In this document: positions 32,503 through 46,065 of the stretch, in pieces
How the letters are laid out: each line of letters begins with the position of its first letter
Numbering within the stretch: the first letter of the stretch is position 1
DNA from: Brachypterus glaber
Taxonomy: Eukaryota; Arthropoda; Insecta; Coleoptera; Kateretidae
Length of the DNA stretch: 64,000 nucleotides
Direction of reading: 5' to 3'
Assembly (NCBI GenBank): GCA_958510825.1
Contig: OY294045.1
Span: 8,235,916-8,299,915 of the forward strand
The notes under the pieces: model-generated
What the model saw: only the letters and a program-made list of their open reading frames with translations
What the model was told of the DNA's origin: nothing
Databases searched by the model: none
Translations under genes and position numbers: made by a program

Positions 32503-35500
32503 ATTAAACGGCACAAAACCGAAATTAAATTATAATTTCATAATCGAATACACAAATTAAAAACAGCAATTTTACGAGATTATGATTCTCGTAAATACAA
32601 AATTTAAAACAGAATAATAAAAAAGTTTATTATTAGATATAGCCAAATTAATTCTACACTCAGAAAATGTCATTGTAATTTTAATACTAAACTTTATTTG
32701 TAAATACATATTTGTTATTTATATCGCCACCATTGGTATTTAATACTTTACTTGTGACATTAAATACTGCAATGTGTGTATTTTATACAAAATGTTATCA
32801 TACTAACATAGAGACCGTGCTGGTGTATTTGAATCCCCACGCAACATTTGTTTATTAATATTATTTATAGTTAAAATTACTGGAACATTTGGTAAAGCAT
32901 ATCACACTTATAGTATGGTATGCCTTGAGTTGTTGTTAAGTTGTATTACTGATCTAGTTTAAAGTATGTTACAGTATTCAAAAAAATTAACAACCGATAA
33001 TAATACCAACATTTTGGTTTGGACTTTTTTTACTTTTCTCTGTATTATTAATAATCAAAATTTTGGTATTATTTACTGATTGTTATTTTACTAAATACTA
33101 TAACATACTTTAAACTAGATCAATAATACAACAACTACAACTTAAAGTATACCAAACTATAACTGTGATATAATTTATCAAATGTTGCGTGGGGATCCAA
33201 ATGTACCAGCACGGTCTCTATGTTAGTGTGACAATATTTTGTATATAATACACACATTGCAGTATTTAATATCACAAGTAAAGCATTAAATAAAATACCA
33301 ATGGTGGTGATTTAAATAAAAAATATGTATTAACAAATAACATTCAGTATTAAAAATACAACGAAATGTTTCGAGTGTACTCCAACTAATGATTGACAAA
33401 TTAAACTGTCTAATTTAACCCAGTAGTGGGGTTAAAACCACCCATGAAATATTTTAAACATAGATTGCTTTGCAGTGTATTTCTCCTCCTCGATAGGGCA
33501 TTGAAAAAAAGACACTTTTTTCTAATTTTTTCATTTGTTTCTATGTTGTTTTAATTGAAAATCTATGCTTGCAAACCAAATTTCAGGTTACTTGAACATT
33601 TTTTGACCCCCGCCCAACTCAGTTTTAATAATGAGGTATTTGTATTGTTTAACTTCTTACATTGTTACAGTTTTAAAGACATAACAAGCCGTGAAGATAT
33701 GTAATGCTACACATTCCATTATATACTGTTCACAGTGGATGTGTATATTAAATTTTCCCAAATAACGCAACATAAAAAAATTAAATAATATAAAAAAATA
33801 ACATTTTTTTTTGTTCTTTTTTTTAAAAACGAAAAAAAAAATTGAAAAAAAAAATTATTTTTTTATTTTTATTTATTTATTTATTTATTTATTTTTCAAT
33901 TTGCGTTATTTTGGTAAATGCAATATACCATTCACTTTGAATAATAATGAAATGCATAGCATTACATACCTCCACGACTTTTTTTGTAATATCAGAAATT
34001 AACAATACAAATACTTCATTAAACAAAAAAATTAAACGGCACAAAACGGAAATTATATTATTATTTCATAATCGAATACACAAATTAAAAACAGCAATTT
34101 TACGAGATTATGATTCTCGTAAATACAAAATATAAAACAGAATAATAAAAAAGTTCATTATTAGATATAGCCAAATTAACTCTACACCCAGAAAAGTCAT
34201 TGTAATTTTAATACTAAATTTTATTTCTAAATACATATTTGTTATTTACATCGCCACATGGTATTTAATGCTTTACTTGTGATATTAAATTCTGCAATGT
34301 GTGTATTGTATACAAAATGTTATCATACTAACATAGAGACCGTGCTGGTACATGTGGATTCCCACGCAACATGTGTTTATTAATACTAGTTATAGTTAAA
34401 ATTACTGTAACATTTGTTAAGTTGTATTACTGATCTAGTTTAAAGTATTTTACAGTATTCAAAAAAAATTAACAACCGGTAAATAATACCACATTTTGCT
34501 TAATAATAATATAAAGATTGCAACCACACACAATTACACACTAATAAAATAATTTATCCTTTTTTTACTTTTCTCTGTATTATTAATAATCAAAATTTTG
34601 GTATTATTTACTGATTGTTATTTTACTAAATACTATAACATACTTTAAACTAGATCAATAATACAACAACTACAACTTAAAGTATACCAAACTATAACTG
34701 TGATATAATTTATCAAATGTTACAGTATTAATAAACACATGTTGCGTGGGGATCCAAATGTACCAGCACGGTCTCTATGTTAGTGTGACAATATTTTGTA
34801 TATAATACACATTGCAGTATTTAATATCACAAGTAAAGCATTAAATAAAATACCAATGGTGGTGATATAAATAAAAAATATGTATTAACAAATAACATTC
34901 AGTATTAAAAATACAACGAAATGTTTCGAGTGTACTCCAACTAATGATTGACAAATTAAACTATCTAATTTAACCCAGTAGTGGGGTTAAAACCACCCAT
35001 GAAATATTTTAAACATAGATTGCTTTGCAGTGTATTTCTCCTCCTCGATAGGGCATTGAAAAAAAGACACTTTTTTCTAATTTTTTCATTTGTTTCTATG
35101 TTGTTTTAATTGAAAATCTATGCTTGCAAAACCAAATTTCAGGTTACTTGAACATTTTTTGACCCCCGCCCAACTCAGTTTTAATAATGATTGTATTGTT
35201 TAACTTCTTACATTGTTACAGTTTTAAAGACACAACAAGCCGTGTAAAATGTAATGCTACACATTCCATTATATACTGTTCACAGTGGATGTGTATATTA
35301 AATTTTCCCAAATAACGCAACATAAAAAAAATAAATAATATAAAAAAATAACATTTTTTTTGTTCTTTTTTTGAAAAACGAAAAAAAAAATTGAAAAAAA
35401 AAATAATTTTTTTATTTTTATTTATTTATTTATTTATTTTTCAATTTGCGTTATTTTGGTAAATGCAATATACCATTCACTTTGAATAATAATGAAATGC

Positions 35501-37070
35501 ATAGCATTACATACCTCCACGACTTTTTTTGTAATATCAGAAATTAACAATACAAATACTTCATTAAACAAAAAAATTAAACGGCACAAAACGGAAATTA
35601 TATTATAATTTCATAATCGAATACACAAATTAAAAACAGCAATTTTACGAGATTATGATTCTCGTAAATACAAAATATAAAACAGAATAATAAAAAAGTT
35701 CATTATTAGATATAGCCAAATTAACTCTACACCCAGAAAAGTCATTGTAATTTTAATACTAAATTTTATTTCTAAATACATATTTGTTATTTACATCGCC
35801 ACATGGTATTTAATGCTTTACTTGTGATATTAAATTCTGCAATGCGTGTATTGTATACAAAATGTTATCATACTAATATAGAGACCGTGCAGGTACATTT
35901 GAATCTCCACGCAACATGTGTTTATTAATACTAGTTATAGTTAAAATTACTGTAACATTTGTTAAGTTGTATTACTGATCTAGTTTAAAGTATTTTACAG
36001 TATTCAAAAAAAATTAACAACCGGTAAATAATACCACATTTTGATTAGTAATAATATAAAGATTGCAACCACACACAATTACACACTAATAAAATAATTT
36101 ATCCTTTTTTTACTTTTCTCTGTATTATTAATAATCAAAATTTTGGTATTATTTACTGATTGTTATTTTACTAAATACTATAACATACTTTAAACTAGAT
36201 CAATAATACAACAACTACAACTTAAAGTATACCAAACTATAACTGTGATATAATTTATCAAATGTTACAGTATTAATAAACACATGTTGCGTGGGGATCC
36301 AAATGTACCAGCACGGTCTCTATGTTAGTGTGACAATATTTTGTATATAATACACACATTGCAGTATTTAATATCACAAGTAAAGCATTAAATAAAATAC
36401 CAATGGTGGTGATTTAAATAAAAAATATGTATTAACAAATAACATTCAGTATTAAAAATACAACGAAATGTTTCGAGTGTACTCCAACTAATGATTGACA
36501 AATTAAACTGTCTAATTTAACCCAGTAGTGGGGTTAAAACCACCCATGAAATATTTTAAACATATATTGCTTTGCAGTGTATTTCTCCTCCTCGATAGGG
36601 CATTGAAAAAAAGACACTTTTTTCTAATTTTTTCATTTGTTTCTATGTTGTTTTAATTGAAAATATATGCTTGCAAACCAAATTTCAGGTTACTTGAACA
36701 TTTTTTGACCCCAGCCCAACTCAGTTTTAATAATGAGGTATTTGTATTGTTTAACTTCTTACATTGTTACAGTTTTAAAGACATAACAAGCCGTGAAGAT
36801 ATGTAATGCTACACATTCCATTATATACTGTTCACAATGGATGCTTTATTGAATTTTCTCAAATAACGCAACTTAAAAAAAAATAAATAATAAAAAAAAA
36901 ATAACATTGCTTTATTCTTTTTTTGAAAAACGAAAAAAAAAATTGTATTTTTTATTTTTTTTTTATTTATTTTTTTTAGGTTGCATTATTTGGGAAAATG
37001 CAATATACCATTCCCTTTGAATATTAATGGAATGCGTAGCATTACATACCTTCACGACTTTTTTTTGTAA
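32503..37070 (+). repeat. 1.54-kb palindrome-bearing unit repeated three times
   Basis: Units begin at about 32503, 34031 and 35577 with ATTAAACGGCACAAAAC. Each holds a foldback of about 700 bp whose arms share ATAGAGACCGTGCTGGT-like, TTACTTGTGATATTAAAT-like and AAACTAGATCAATAATACAA-like segments in opposite orientation. A second small inverted pair around AATGCTACACATTCCATTAT follows, with A/T homopolymers and (TTTA)n between. Units 2 and 3 are nearly identical; unit 1 differs more in its left part. The AT-rich frames at 33811 and 33947 have no coding support. Confidence 0.85.
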
Positions 37071-38492
37071 TGAAACAACATAGAAAGGGTGCATATGCAA
37101 AATTAGAAAAAAGTGTTTTTTTGCAATGCCCTACTCTTCAATAGCTGCAGGTAAACGCATACAGAATACACTGACAGTTGCTGTTTGAACCTTATCTTGT
37201 AAGTTTATTTTTTAACTGTTTCAAAGTGAGGTATGGGACATAAAAGAAGTACTTTGCTGATGTTAACCCATACATGCTTACAACCTTTTTGTAACAATGA
37301 ATATTTAGCAAGTTATCATAAAAAAAACAACAGTTTCTTTCCCTTTGGACCTCATATATATCATAACTTTTGCCGTAAACAATCTAATAATGACTCTTGT
37401 TCAGCTGAAAGTTTTCGTATAAAAAGCAAGAAACTTTTTATTTCCCAAAATATATTTTTTCTACGAGCTTGCGGAAGGATGTCTCTTTACGCACCTATAT
37501 GCATGTTCAGTTACTAACCAGTTCTACATGACGTTTTAAATATTTTTTTCCTACGATCCCTTATGAAAATGACATTTAGCACACCCTTTTGTTCTTCAGA
37601 AAACGTCTTATATCATACTAGTTTGATATATTTATATCACCCTATGATATTTATGTATGGAGGTTTGCCTAATTCTATTTAGATATTTACCTAGTAAATT
37701 CTACGAATTTTATTCACCTTCTTTTTATGTCTGTATACAGACATATAATCTTATTCGGCATAGGTATGTACTGAAAAAACTCACCAAAAATTAGAAATAA
37801 TTTAAAATTCCTGTTGTCCGACCCTGTTATTGTAATGAAAGTATCAACTCTGCTTATATGGCAGCATAACCACAGAAATTAAATTTAATAAGCAAACTGT
37901 CAAGTTTGCATTCATTTAGGAATAGGCAACCCATTAAACAGCTATGTACTATATATTGTATTAAATATAAAACCAAGAAAACTAAAGCTAAATGAAAATC
38001 ATATTTCCTGTTTGACATACATATATAAATTTGTATGCTATTAATTATTATTTTGAGCTTTGCTTTTCTTGAGATGTTTTTCGACAGTGTATTTATTAAG
38101 CTCAACAAATTTTATATCAATATCTATAATAATACATTCCTAAAAAATTAACAAAAATAGCCTTTTTTTGGATCATCTAAACCAGAATGATCTCTTAAGG
38201 GCACAACCAAAAAAAAATCGACAGATTTAGGAGACAAAAATAAACAGAAAAATGAGGAAACAAGAAAAAAGTTGAAATTTATAAACTAGTGTTATTATAC
38301 GTACTTGTTTCAAGCAATTTGCCTGGAGTAAAGTTAATTAGAGTAGATAATCTAAATTACCCAATGTCTGTCTACATTACTAAAGTTCCCTGCTTCATAT
38401 TATACTTTACAGGTTTGTATCTATCGATTTAATAAAACTTTTACGAGCAGTCTACCTTGCTCCATAATACTTTTTGTTATAACGCAATATTA
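37071..38492. other. Intron stretch, one dispersed repeat, no convincing gene
   Basis: About 37729-37850 is a direct copy of 14225-14345. A 94-codon frame opens on ATG at 37233 (MGHKRSTLLMLTHTCLQPFC and on); it has eight cysteines but low-complexity codon use and no recognised relatives. The minus frame at 37854 is AT-rich. Neither is called. Confidence 0.4.
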
Positions 38493-39180
38493 AATATAAT
38501 AACTACATAAAATCTTTATGGAGCAGAAGATTTAAATTTTACATAGGGGAGATTGAGGAAAGTTGTACCGACCTATATTTTTTTTTCTACCACCAATACT
38601 CTCTAATTTGGGATATACAGTATGTCCCTGGATGTAGTTACAAAACAAATATGCACTTTTTGTATAACTCTTACGGTTCATGAGATAATGTTTTTTTTTT
38701 CTTCAAAATGGCGACTTTAAAATGTTTAATTTTTTTTATTTTTTATATCTCAAAAAAGACACTGCTTGGTTTAAACTTATATTTAATATAATAACATACA
38801 TAAAATCTTTATGGAGCAGAAGATTTAAATTTTACATAGGGGAGATTAAGGACAGTTGTTCTCTGTGGGGATAAATGCGATCGCCCGGGGGCTGGATAGC
38901 TTCGACTCCCAAAAAAGTAAATGTTTGTTTTCAAGGACACGGATTTGCTCTTCGCGATCCTGTTTTATTAGCAAGCTTTAAAGCTTGGTTATAATTGTAA
39001 TTAGTAATTATTAATTACCGACCACTAAAAATTTGTAAACCTTTTTTTTTCTACCACCAATACTCTCCAAATTTGGGATATTTATATCCCATAAAAGTCA
39101 CTGCTTGTTTTCAAACTCCCAAAACACTAAACACTTTTTTATAATTCTTACGGTTCATGAGATAATGTTTTTAGCAAAGT
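38493..39180. repeat. Interspersed direct repeats
   Basis: A segment with AAATCTTTATGGAGCAGAAG and TACATAGGGGAGATTGAGGA (about 38493-38560) recurs with few changes at about 38787-38852. CTACCACCAATACTCTC and TTCATGAGATAATGTTTTT also recur (38589 and 39051; 38678 and 39155). This looks like a partial tandem duplication followed by divergence. Confidence 0.6.
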
Positions 39181-39492
39181 CGCAGACTGAAGACAAGTTT
39201 TTTTTAAGGTTTTTTTACGACCCCTTCTAATATTCATTAGACTTTTATAATAAAATATTGTTCTATTTTTAAATTCGTCAAAAAAAAAAATAATCAAAAA
39301 CATACATTATTATTTAATGAAGTTATTACTCTGTCAGACATAAGCTACAGCAAATTGAGTTTTGTTATTCAAGCTTTTTTTTTGTATTCCGTTTCGCAGA
39401 CTAAAATGCTTGCACAAATCATTTTATAAATATAATATAAAAGAATATATTTCTAAGACCTGAAAAAAAAAATTCGCTGAGAATATAATACT

Positions 39493-39643
39493 TAAGGCCT
39501 ATCCAGAAGCTTGCATAAGAACATAAAACATAAGAATGCGATGCCGTGATTGGCTTACAAGATACATGGCGGCACATCAAGTCAATCACGGCATCGCATT
39601 GTTTTGTTTTATGTTCTTATGCGAGCCGGTGAATAGGCACTTA
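39493..39643. mobile_element. MITE-like hairpin, 151 bp
   Basis: TAAGGCCTATCC on the left and its near reverse complement GAATAGGCACTTA on the right enclose a long stem (TTGCATAAGAACATAAAAC, ATGCGATGCCGTGATTG) around a short loop near 39565. No coding content. Confidence 0.75.
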
Positions 39644-40404
39644 GGTATTTACAAAGAACTTTTCCCTCAAGAAGTTATTTCAGACCAATTTTTATGAAGG
39701 TGTCATCTTTTTTTGTTTGTTTACATAAACGTACTGCTTCTGGTGTAAACATAAGTATCGCTAGTTTTGACCTTCTGGTGACCAGAGCGATGTTGCGTAA
39801 TTTTCATCATTATGATAAATCTTTATACCTACATTAAAATTTTAAAAAACTACTATACTACGACACTATAATTATGTTTCATAATTTAATATAATTAAAT
39901 TTATTAAAATTAAACTACTAGTTCATATAAAACTCAAATAAAACTAATATTTCTTAAAATTTACAATAAAATATCTAAAGCAGGTGTTGCAACCGGCAAC
40001 ACTGTATTGCTTGACAAAGTTTACGACATTAGACTGTGAGTTTACACATTCTTTCTCTCTCTTTACGCGTACTAAGTGTAAACAATAGTCACTCCCCACC
40101 AGCCCGTCACCGTAGTTGGTTCACGCTTCAAACAAAGCTTACGGTAAATTTCATTATGTTCATTCTTGAGGTAAAAGTTCTTTGGGTATTTATAATGTAT
40201 ATAATTGATTTTTACGGATAAGTGAAAATACATTACCCCTAGGGGTAATAGGGCCCTATGATGGTTTTTTGCCCCTCTTTTTTTAGCATAAATTCTTTAT
40301 TTTTAAATTAAACAGATATTTGCATACACTAGCCTGTTTATTATAACAAACACATTATGATTTTTATTTATTACGAAAACACAGCGTTTAATTAACATTT
40401 TTTT
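39644..40404. other. Intron stretch, nothing recognised
   Basis: AT-rich sequence with a slightly GC-richer patch around 40020-40140 that holds only a 61-codon frame without recognisable content. Confidence 0.35.
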
Positions 40405-40970
40405 CTATTTTGCGACTCTTATAAGCTCATAATCACACGCATTTTGCGTTCTTATAGGCCCATAAGAGGTCTGTACTTTTTTTTCTTTTGGGTTGGTAAC
40501 AGACAAAAGTCGAAAAATTTTTATTGCTTTTTTTACATTTCTGTTTTATATCCAAAAAATATGATTTACTTAAAAAAAACTGTATGTCGGTCTGTCGATC
40601 TGTCGGTCTGTGTGACCACGAGAACTCAAGAACGCTTCGGGCTAAAGACTTCAAATTTGGACTACAGGTTGATTCTCCAAAGTTCTAGGCTGGAATTATT
40701 TTTCGTAAAAATCGGTTAGGGTAAGGGGCTTAAATGGGGAAAACAATTTTTTTCAAAAAAATATTTTTTTCAATTTACGAAAAAAGAAACTTTTTTGAAA
40801 AATGAAGAATTTTTTTTTGTTTTTTTAATTTTTTTTTTTCGTTTTACAAAAAAATTAACCTTTTTTTGGAAAAAAAAAATTTTTTTTGAAAAACGTGAAA
40901 ATTTGTTTTTTTTTTAATATTTTTGTTTAATTTTTATGGTTTTTGCTTTTAATGAACCTAGGCCTATAGG
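40405..40970 (+). repeat. Composite-repeat fragment with GTCGGTCTGTC tract
   Basis: CTGTATGTCGGTCTGTCGAT begins a microsatellite-like block, followed by the AGAACTCAAGAACGCTTCGG and AAGACTTCAAATTTGGACTA phrases that correspond to the conserved block of the composite repeat. Poly-T and poly-A runs follow. The first 95 bases are the inverted partner of 26389-26490. The opposed frames at 40433 and 40444 are readings of the repeat. Confidence 0.55.
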
Positions 40971-41368
40971 GGAAAGTATGATTTTGTTGGCAGCGGTGTT
41001 TATTAAATTTTATTTAGATTAATCCAAATTTTTGGAAAATGCAACTCCTGCTAAAGCACTCCTTGCATTTTAGTCATTGGTGTATTAATGTTCACAAAAC
41101 TTTTTGTTTTATAACGTTTCAAAATACCTAGTTCCGATATTTAATAATCGGAGAGCTGGTGACCATTTTTATTTAATCATTTTCTCCCGGCTGTATTTTA
41201 TGTATGTCTTAAAGTATATTCAAATTAAGCTATTTCCAAATTGCTAGGCTCCAGATACGGTTCCTTTGGGTGCTAGAAACTCCAAAAGTTGTGGCAATGA
41301 GCTACTAATAAATCTATTTTTAACTTGCCGAGTCAAATACATTACATTTATTAAATTCAGCTTGTTAT

Positions 41369-41798
41369 GTATTGGTTTTTGGGTATATCGGGTAGAGCAA
41401 AAAACTTCAATTTAATATGATTGTGGACGTTTCGAATTCCGTTTAATTCATTATCAACATTCCTTAATATATACCAGCAAAGTTTTCATAGTCAGAGTAG
41501 ACAGATATGTACATTTTGATAAAAATCTTCAATCGATACGAACCCATACAAATTACAATTAGAATTAGTTATTTTAATTGTAATTTGTATGGGTGTCGTA
41601 TCGATTGAAGATTTTTATCAAAATGAACACATCTGTCTACTCTGACTATGAAAACTTTGCTGGTATATATTAAGGAACGACTATAAACCAATAAATAAAT
41701 AAAAATAAAATAAATGAATTAAACGGAATTCGAAACGTCCACAATCAAATTAAATTGAAGTTTTTTGCTCTACCCGATATACCCAAAAACCAATACAC
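41369..41798. repeat. Near-perfect foldback element, 430 bp
   Basis: TGTATTGGTTTTTGGGTATA pairs with the right end, and the match runs almost uninterrupted through GAGCAAAAAACTTCAATTTA, GTGGACGTTTCGAATTCCGT and CAATCGATACGAACCCATAC to a tight centre near 41565. The only marked asymmetry is a short A/T-rich insertion in the right arm near 41690. The high arm identity suggests a recent origin. Confidence 0.8.
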
Positions 41799-41822
41799 AA
41801 TTTACAAAGACGGGAAGAAACC

Positions 41823-42054
41823 AGACATTTTCATAGTTATACACAATAATTCTGGGGCAAGGGGTAAGAGCAGTCTTTAAAGTGCCATTGACATATGCGA
41901 TACTCAATTTTTTAAAGAAATTTGATGAAATGAAAATTCTTTTGACTTTATATTATCGTCATATGTCAAATGAACTTTTTTCAAATGAAATTTTTAAAGT
42001 ATGTTTTTACCCCTTGGCCCGCTAAATAATTGTATAAAACTGTGAAAATAGTCT
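41823..42054. repeat. Inverted repeat, about 232 bp
   Basis: AGACATTTTCATAGTTATAC pairs with the right end ending AAAATAGTCT, and GGGGCAAGGGGTAA pairs with TTACCCCTTGGCCC. The middle carries shorter inverted segments around CATATG. It begins 25 bp after the previous foldback. Confidence 0.6.
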
Positions 42055-42139
42055 AATCTAAATGTAATAAATATTTATTATTACATTTAAATGTAATGGA
42101 AGTTAAAAATATATTTTTTGTATACCCCATTCCACTACC

Positions 42140-43659
42140 CACGCTGTTCTAGAAGAACTTTTAAATGACATGACAATTTCCATTTTTTTTCTTTTTGAAA
42201 TTTGTTATATGAGCTCTAATTAAAAAAATAAGACCAAAATTTTAAAAATCGTTAGAGCCGTTTTTGAAAAAAGTGTGTTTTTTAGAAAATATCTCTGATA
42301 TTTCACGCTAACATACTCGGTTTGCCCTCGATGTCTCGGATTTTGACCAAACTTAGCATAGAGGTACCACTAGGGTACCTAAGCACTCCTTCCAATTTAT
42401 TTTCAAAACGGTCCATCCATTCACGATACCGGGTGTCCCACCAACCAGGTTCTTGACAAGTTATATCTCCGTTATTTGAAAGGTATTTTTTTTGTAAAAA
42501 ATAGCGTTAAATGGGATCCAAAGAAAATTTTATTGACTTATTCGACCCCCCCCCCCCATTGCTTACTCACTCCCTTGTAACCATCCCACCCTCTGATTTT
42601 CAAATAACACCTCCCACCCCAATTTTTATCTAAGAATATGAAATTACATTTCATTTTGAATTAAACCAATAGTATCTTATTCTTTTAAGGAGCTTCCAAT
42701 AACAATTATTATTTAGTAATAATAATATCTCACCAGGTTTTAGACGGGCTATATCTCCGTTATTTAAAAAGATAAAAAAGTTAAAAAAAAAATAAAATTT
42801 AATTGGAGTCAAAGTAGAATTTACTGACATATGCAAAACTACCCCTTATTACCCACCCTCTTGCAACCACCTCCAACTAGTTTTTTAAATAGCACTCCCC
42901 TATTTTACTGAAGAATATGAAAGCACATTTTATTTTAAATTTAACCAGAAAAATTTCCAAAAGCTTACGTTAAATTGTACCCAAAAGAAAATTGATTAAT
43001 ATATCCAAAACCAACTCATAATAACTCTCACCACTCTCCTGGAACTACCCGCAACTTTGTTTTAAATACCACCCCTCTATTAATAAATAATAATTGTTAT
43101 TTAGAGCCCCTTAAAATCTAAAACACCACTTATAATAAATGGTTGAATTCAGAATAAAGTGTACTTTTATAGTCTTTAATAAGAATTAGGGAGTGCTATT
43201 TGAAAAACAGAACTTGGGGGTAGTTTCAAGGGAGCGGGTAAGCAAGGGGCGGTTTTGACTAAGTCAGTAAAATCTTCTTTGGCTTTGATTTAATGCTATT
43301 TTTTGCAAATTATAATACCTTTTCAAATAACGGAGATAAGCTATATCAAGAACTTGGTGAGACACCCAGTATAGTGAACGGATGGACCTTTTTGAAAAAA
43401 AATTGGATGGAGTGCTTAGGTACCATAGTGGTACCACTATGCCAAGTTTGGTCAAAATCCGAGACATCTAGGGCAAACCGAGTATGTTAGCTTGAAATAT
43501 CAGAGATATTTTCTAAAAAACACATTTTTTTCAAAAACGGCTCTAACGATTTTTAAAATTTTGGTCTTATTTTTTTAATTAGAGCTCATATAACAAATTC
43601 CAAAAAGAAAAAAAATGGAAGTTGTCATGTCATTTAAAAGTTCTTCTAGAACACCGTGC
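42140..43659. repeat. Foldback element, about 1.52 kb
   Basis: CACGCTGTTCTAGAAGAACT pairs with the right end. The arms go on through AAAAATCGTTAGAGCCGTTT, TACTCGGTTTGCCC, CAAACTTAGCATAGAGGTAC and TTATATCTCCGTTATTTGAA. The inner part is looser, with repeated phrases such as ATATCTCCGTTATTT and CACCCTCTTGCAACCAC. The frames at 42651, 43264 and 43293 are readings of the arms. Confidence 0.8.
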
Positions 43660-43825
43660 ACATCTTTGGAGCTTCTAGCACCCAAAGAACACTGTTATAA
43701 CAAATAGTTTAGAAAGTTAGAAACCGTGAAAAATATTACAAAGTTTTATGACTTTGTACTTCCTTATATATTTTTCAATCCAAAAACATCATAATTTTAA
43801 ATTAATTTCAAGGACTTTCCAAAAA

Positions 43826-44025
43826 NNNNNNNNNNNNNNNNNNNNNNNNNNNNNNNNNNNNNNNNNNNNNNNNNNNNNNNNNNNNNNNNNNNNNNNNNNN
43901 NNNNNNNNNNNNNNNNNNNNNNNNNNNNNNNNNNNNNNNNNNNNNNNNNNNNNNNNNNNNNNNNNNNNNNNNNNNNNNNNNNNNNNNNNNNNNNNNNNNN
44001 NNNNNNNNNNNNNNNNNNNNNNNNN
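43826..44025. other. Assembly gap, 200 N
   Basis: Exactly 200 unknown bases, a conventional scaffold-gap length, so the true distance is not known. The gap lies in the long intron between exons e and f, and a missing small exon here cannot be ruled out, although the phases of e and f already match. Confidence 0.99.
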
Positions 44026-45139
44026 ACACACTTGTTTTAAAAAGTTGTTGTCCTGAATAATAGTTTTTTCATATTTAACTATTGATCTGGTAAGCAAAAC
44101 AATTGATATGGTAGCCATTTCAGATTTCTGGTTCTAGCAACCAAAAACATTGTTATTATATTTAACTATTAACATATCTGGGTGTCCAAATAGTATAATC
44201 TATAACTAGTATGGAATAGACAATATTCCGAGCGCGGAATGACTATTCCATACGTATTGTAGACTATACTTTTTCTTCGACTGCAAATATAAAACACTGT
44301 ATGGCTTTAAACTGCGGAAAAGGTTAAAACAATGTTTTTTGTGACTTGACATTGTAAATGCAACAAAACACATATTTTTATATAAAGCAATTAATATTAT
44401 TTAATAATTTTATCAAATCAGTACTTAAAAAAGATTTTGATTAAATTTTAGCACATATTTACAAATTATAATGCAAAAATTGAAGGTTATGTCAGATTTT
44501 TGTGACATATATCAGGTTTAAATATTTAACAATAGATGGAGCAGTCTTAATTTTTTGAACTAAATTGATAAAAAACTCGTCAAATATTAAGAAAAACTAA
44601 TATACCTTATGTAATTTTAAAGCAAAACTTTAAATTGTAATAAATTATTCAATATTTCATGGTAAAATATATATATATTTATTATATTTTTGCTAATTTT
44701 GCTACAGTTTTCTTTACTTTTATAAACAAGAGATGACACTACATGTGCTCATTCTAACACTTGATACGGAATATTCATACCGTTTCTAGAGCTAGAATGG
44801 ATTCATTCGGTGTTTGAAATGTGTGTTTTTGCTTACAGTCGTAGAAAAACAGATTTACTGCATGAATATTTTACTCTTCAGTGGTAATGATGAAGAGTTT
44901 TATAATGATTGTATTAAACGGAGAATTTACAAGCGGAAAATGCAAATCGTGGACACTCGATAATAATGTAAATTCAATGCAAACATTTTAATACAAGGGT
45001 TGTATTGATTCAATACAACTTCAGAAGTTGTAAATACAAAGTTTGAGTTTACAAACTGTTTTATTTAAAAACTTTAGGTTATAAAATTTTAATAAATGTA
45101 ATATTTTAACATTATTATTGAAAAATATGTAATGCTTTT
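44026..45139. other. Intron stretch with a small hairpin
   Basis: A hairpin at about 44191-44271 pairs AGTATAATCTATAACTAGTA with the right arm, and TATGGAATAG with CTATTCCATA, around CCGAGCGCGG. The remainder is AT-rich and unrecognised. Confidence 0.45.
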
Positions 45140-46065
45140 TTTGCTTTCCCATTTTGAAAATTTTCAAAATTTCGGAAAGCCTTGTATTCGTGCAAAAATG
45201 TTAAAATTTTTTTTTGCGTATTTTTGCGTTTTATGACATTTTAGGTCGATAAAAATCAATTTCAAGCAAAAAAAAAATTGTCGATCGGTCGGCCGATCGG
45301 TCTGTCCGGGATATCTTGTGGGTCGCGATAACTTAAGAACGCTTTAAGTTAGAGACCTGAAATTTGGCATGTAGGTATGTTACCAAAAGTTCTCACTCGG
45401 GATTGTTTTTGGTGAACATTGGGGTGCGTCAAGGGGGGCAAATGGGCAAAAATACATTTTTTTAGAAAAATTTGAAAATTGCTATATAGGGGTTTTTGAG
45501 GTTGCTGAAATTGAATCTGATAATATTTTTTTTTTAACTCCACCCCCAAGGGGGTGAGAGGGTAAATATTTTGAAATATTTTCAATATTTTCCTCAAAAT
45601 TGGTATATAGGGGCTTTTGGGGTTGACGAATTTGAATCTGATAATAACTTTTTTCTAATTTCACCCCTGAGGGGTGGGAATAGTTTTTATGAAAACTGGT
45701 ATATTGTGATTTTTGAGGTTTCTGAAAGTGAATCTGATAATAAAAAAATTCTAAATCCACCCCCTGAGGGGTGGTGGGTAGTTTTCGTGAAAACTGGTGT
45801 ATTGGAGTTTTTGAGGTTGCTGAAAGTGAATCTGATAATAAAAATATTCTAAATCCACCCCCTGAGGGGTGAGGGGTAGTTTTCGTGAGAATTGGTATAT
45901 TGGGGTTTTTGAGGTTGTTGAAAGGGAATCTGATTATAACAAAATTCTAACTTTACCTCCAAAGAGGCAGAGGGTAGTTTTCGTGAAAATTAGTATACTA
46001 AGATTTTTATGGTTGCTAAAAGTGAATCTGATAATAAAAAAATCCATTTTACGCGCGGAGGTGAA
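45140..46065 (+). repeat. Composite repeat, copy 2
   Basis: Same order as copy 1 at 15335: leader (TTTGCTTTCCCATTTTGAAA), a shorter GGTC tract at about 45283-45302, the conserved AGAGACCTGAAATTTGGCAT block, then about six units of 85-95 bp with GGGGTTTTTGAGGTTGCT and CCCCTGAGGGG, closing with CCATTTTACGCGC. It lies in a different intron 30 kb away in the same orientation. The frames at 45349-46117 on both strands are readings of the tandem units. Confidence 0.8.

Noticed and set aside
32503..37070. Three-unit array considered as a CRISPR-like or rDNA-spacer structure
   Set aside because: Units are 1.5 kb long without short spacers, and no rRNA sequence is recognisable. It is a eukaryotic tandem repeat.
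37233..37517. 94-codon frame from an ATG with eight cysteines
   Set aside because: Codon use and composition are like the flanks, no cysteine spacing of a known family is visible, and no poly(A) or splice signals support it.
43748..44118. Frames of 73-109 codons across the N run
   Set aside because: Most of their length is unknown sequence in the assembly gap.
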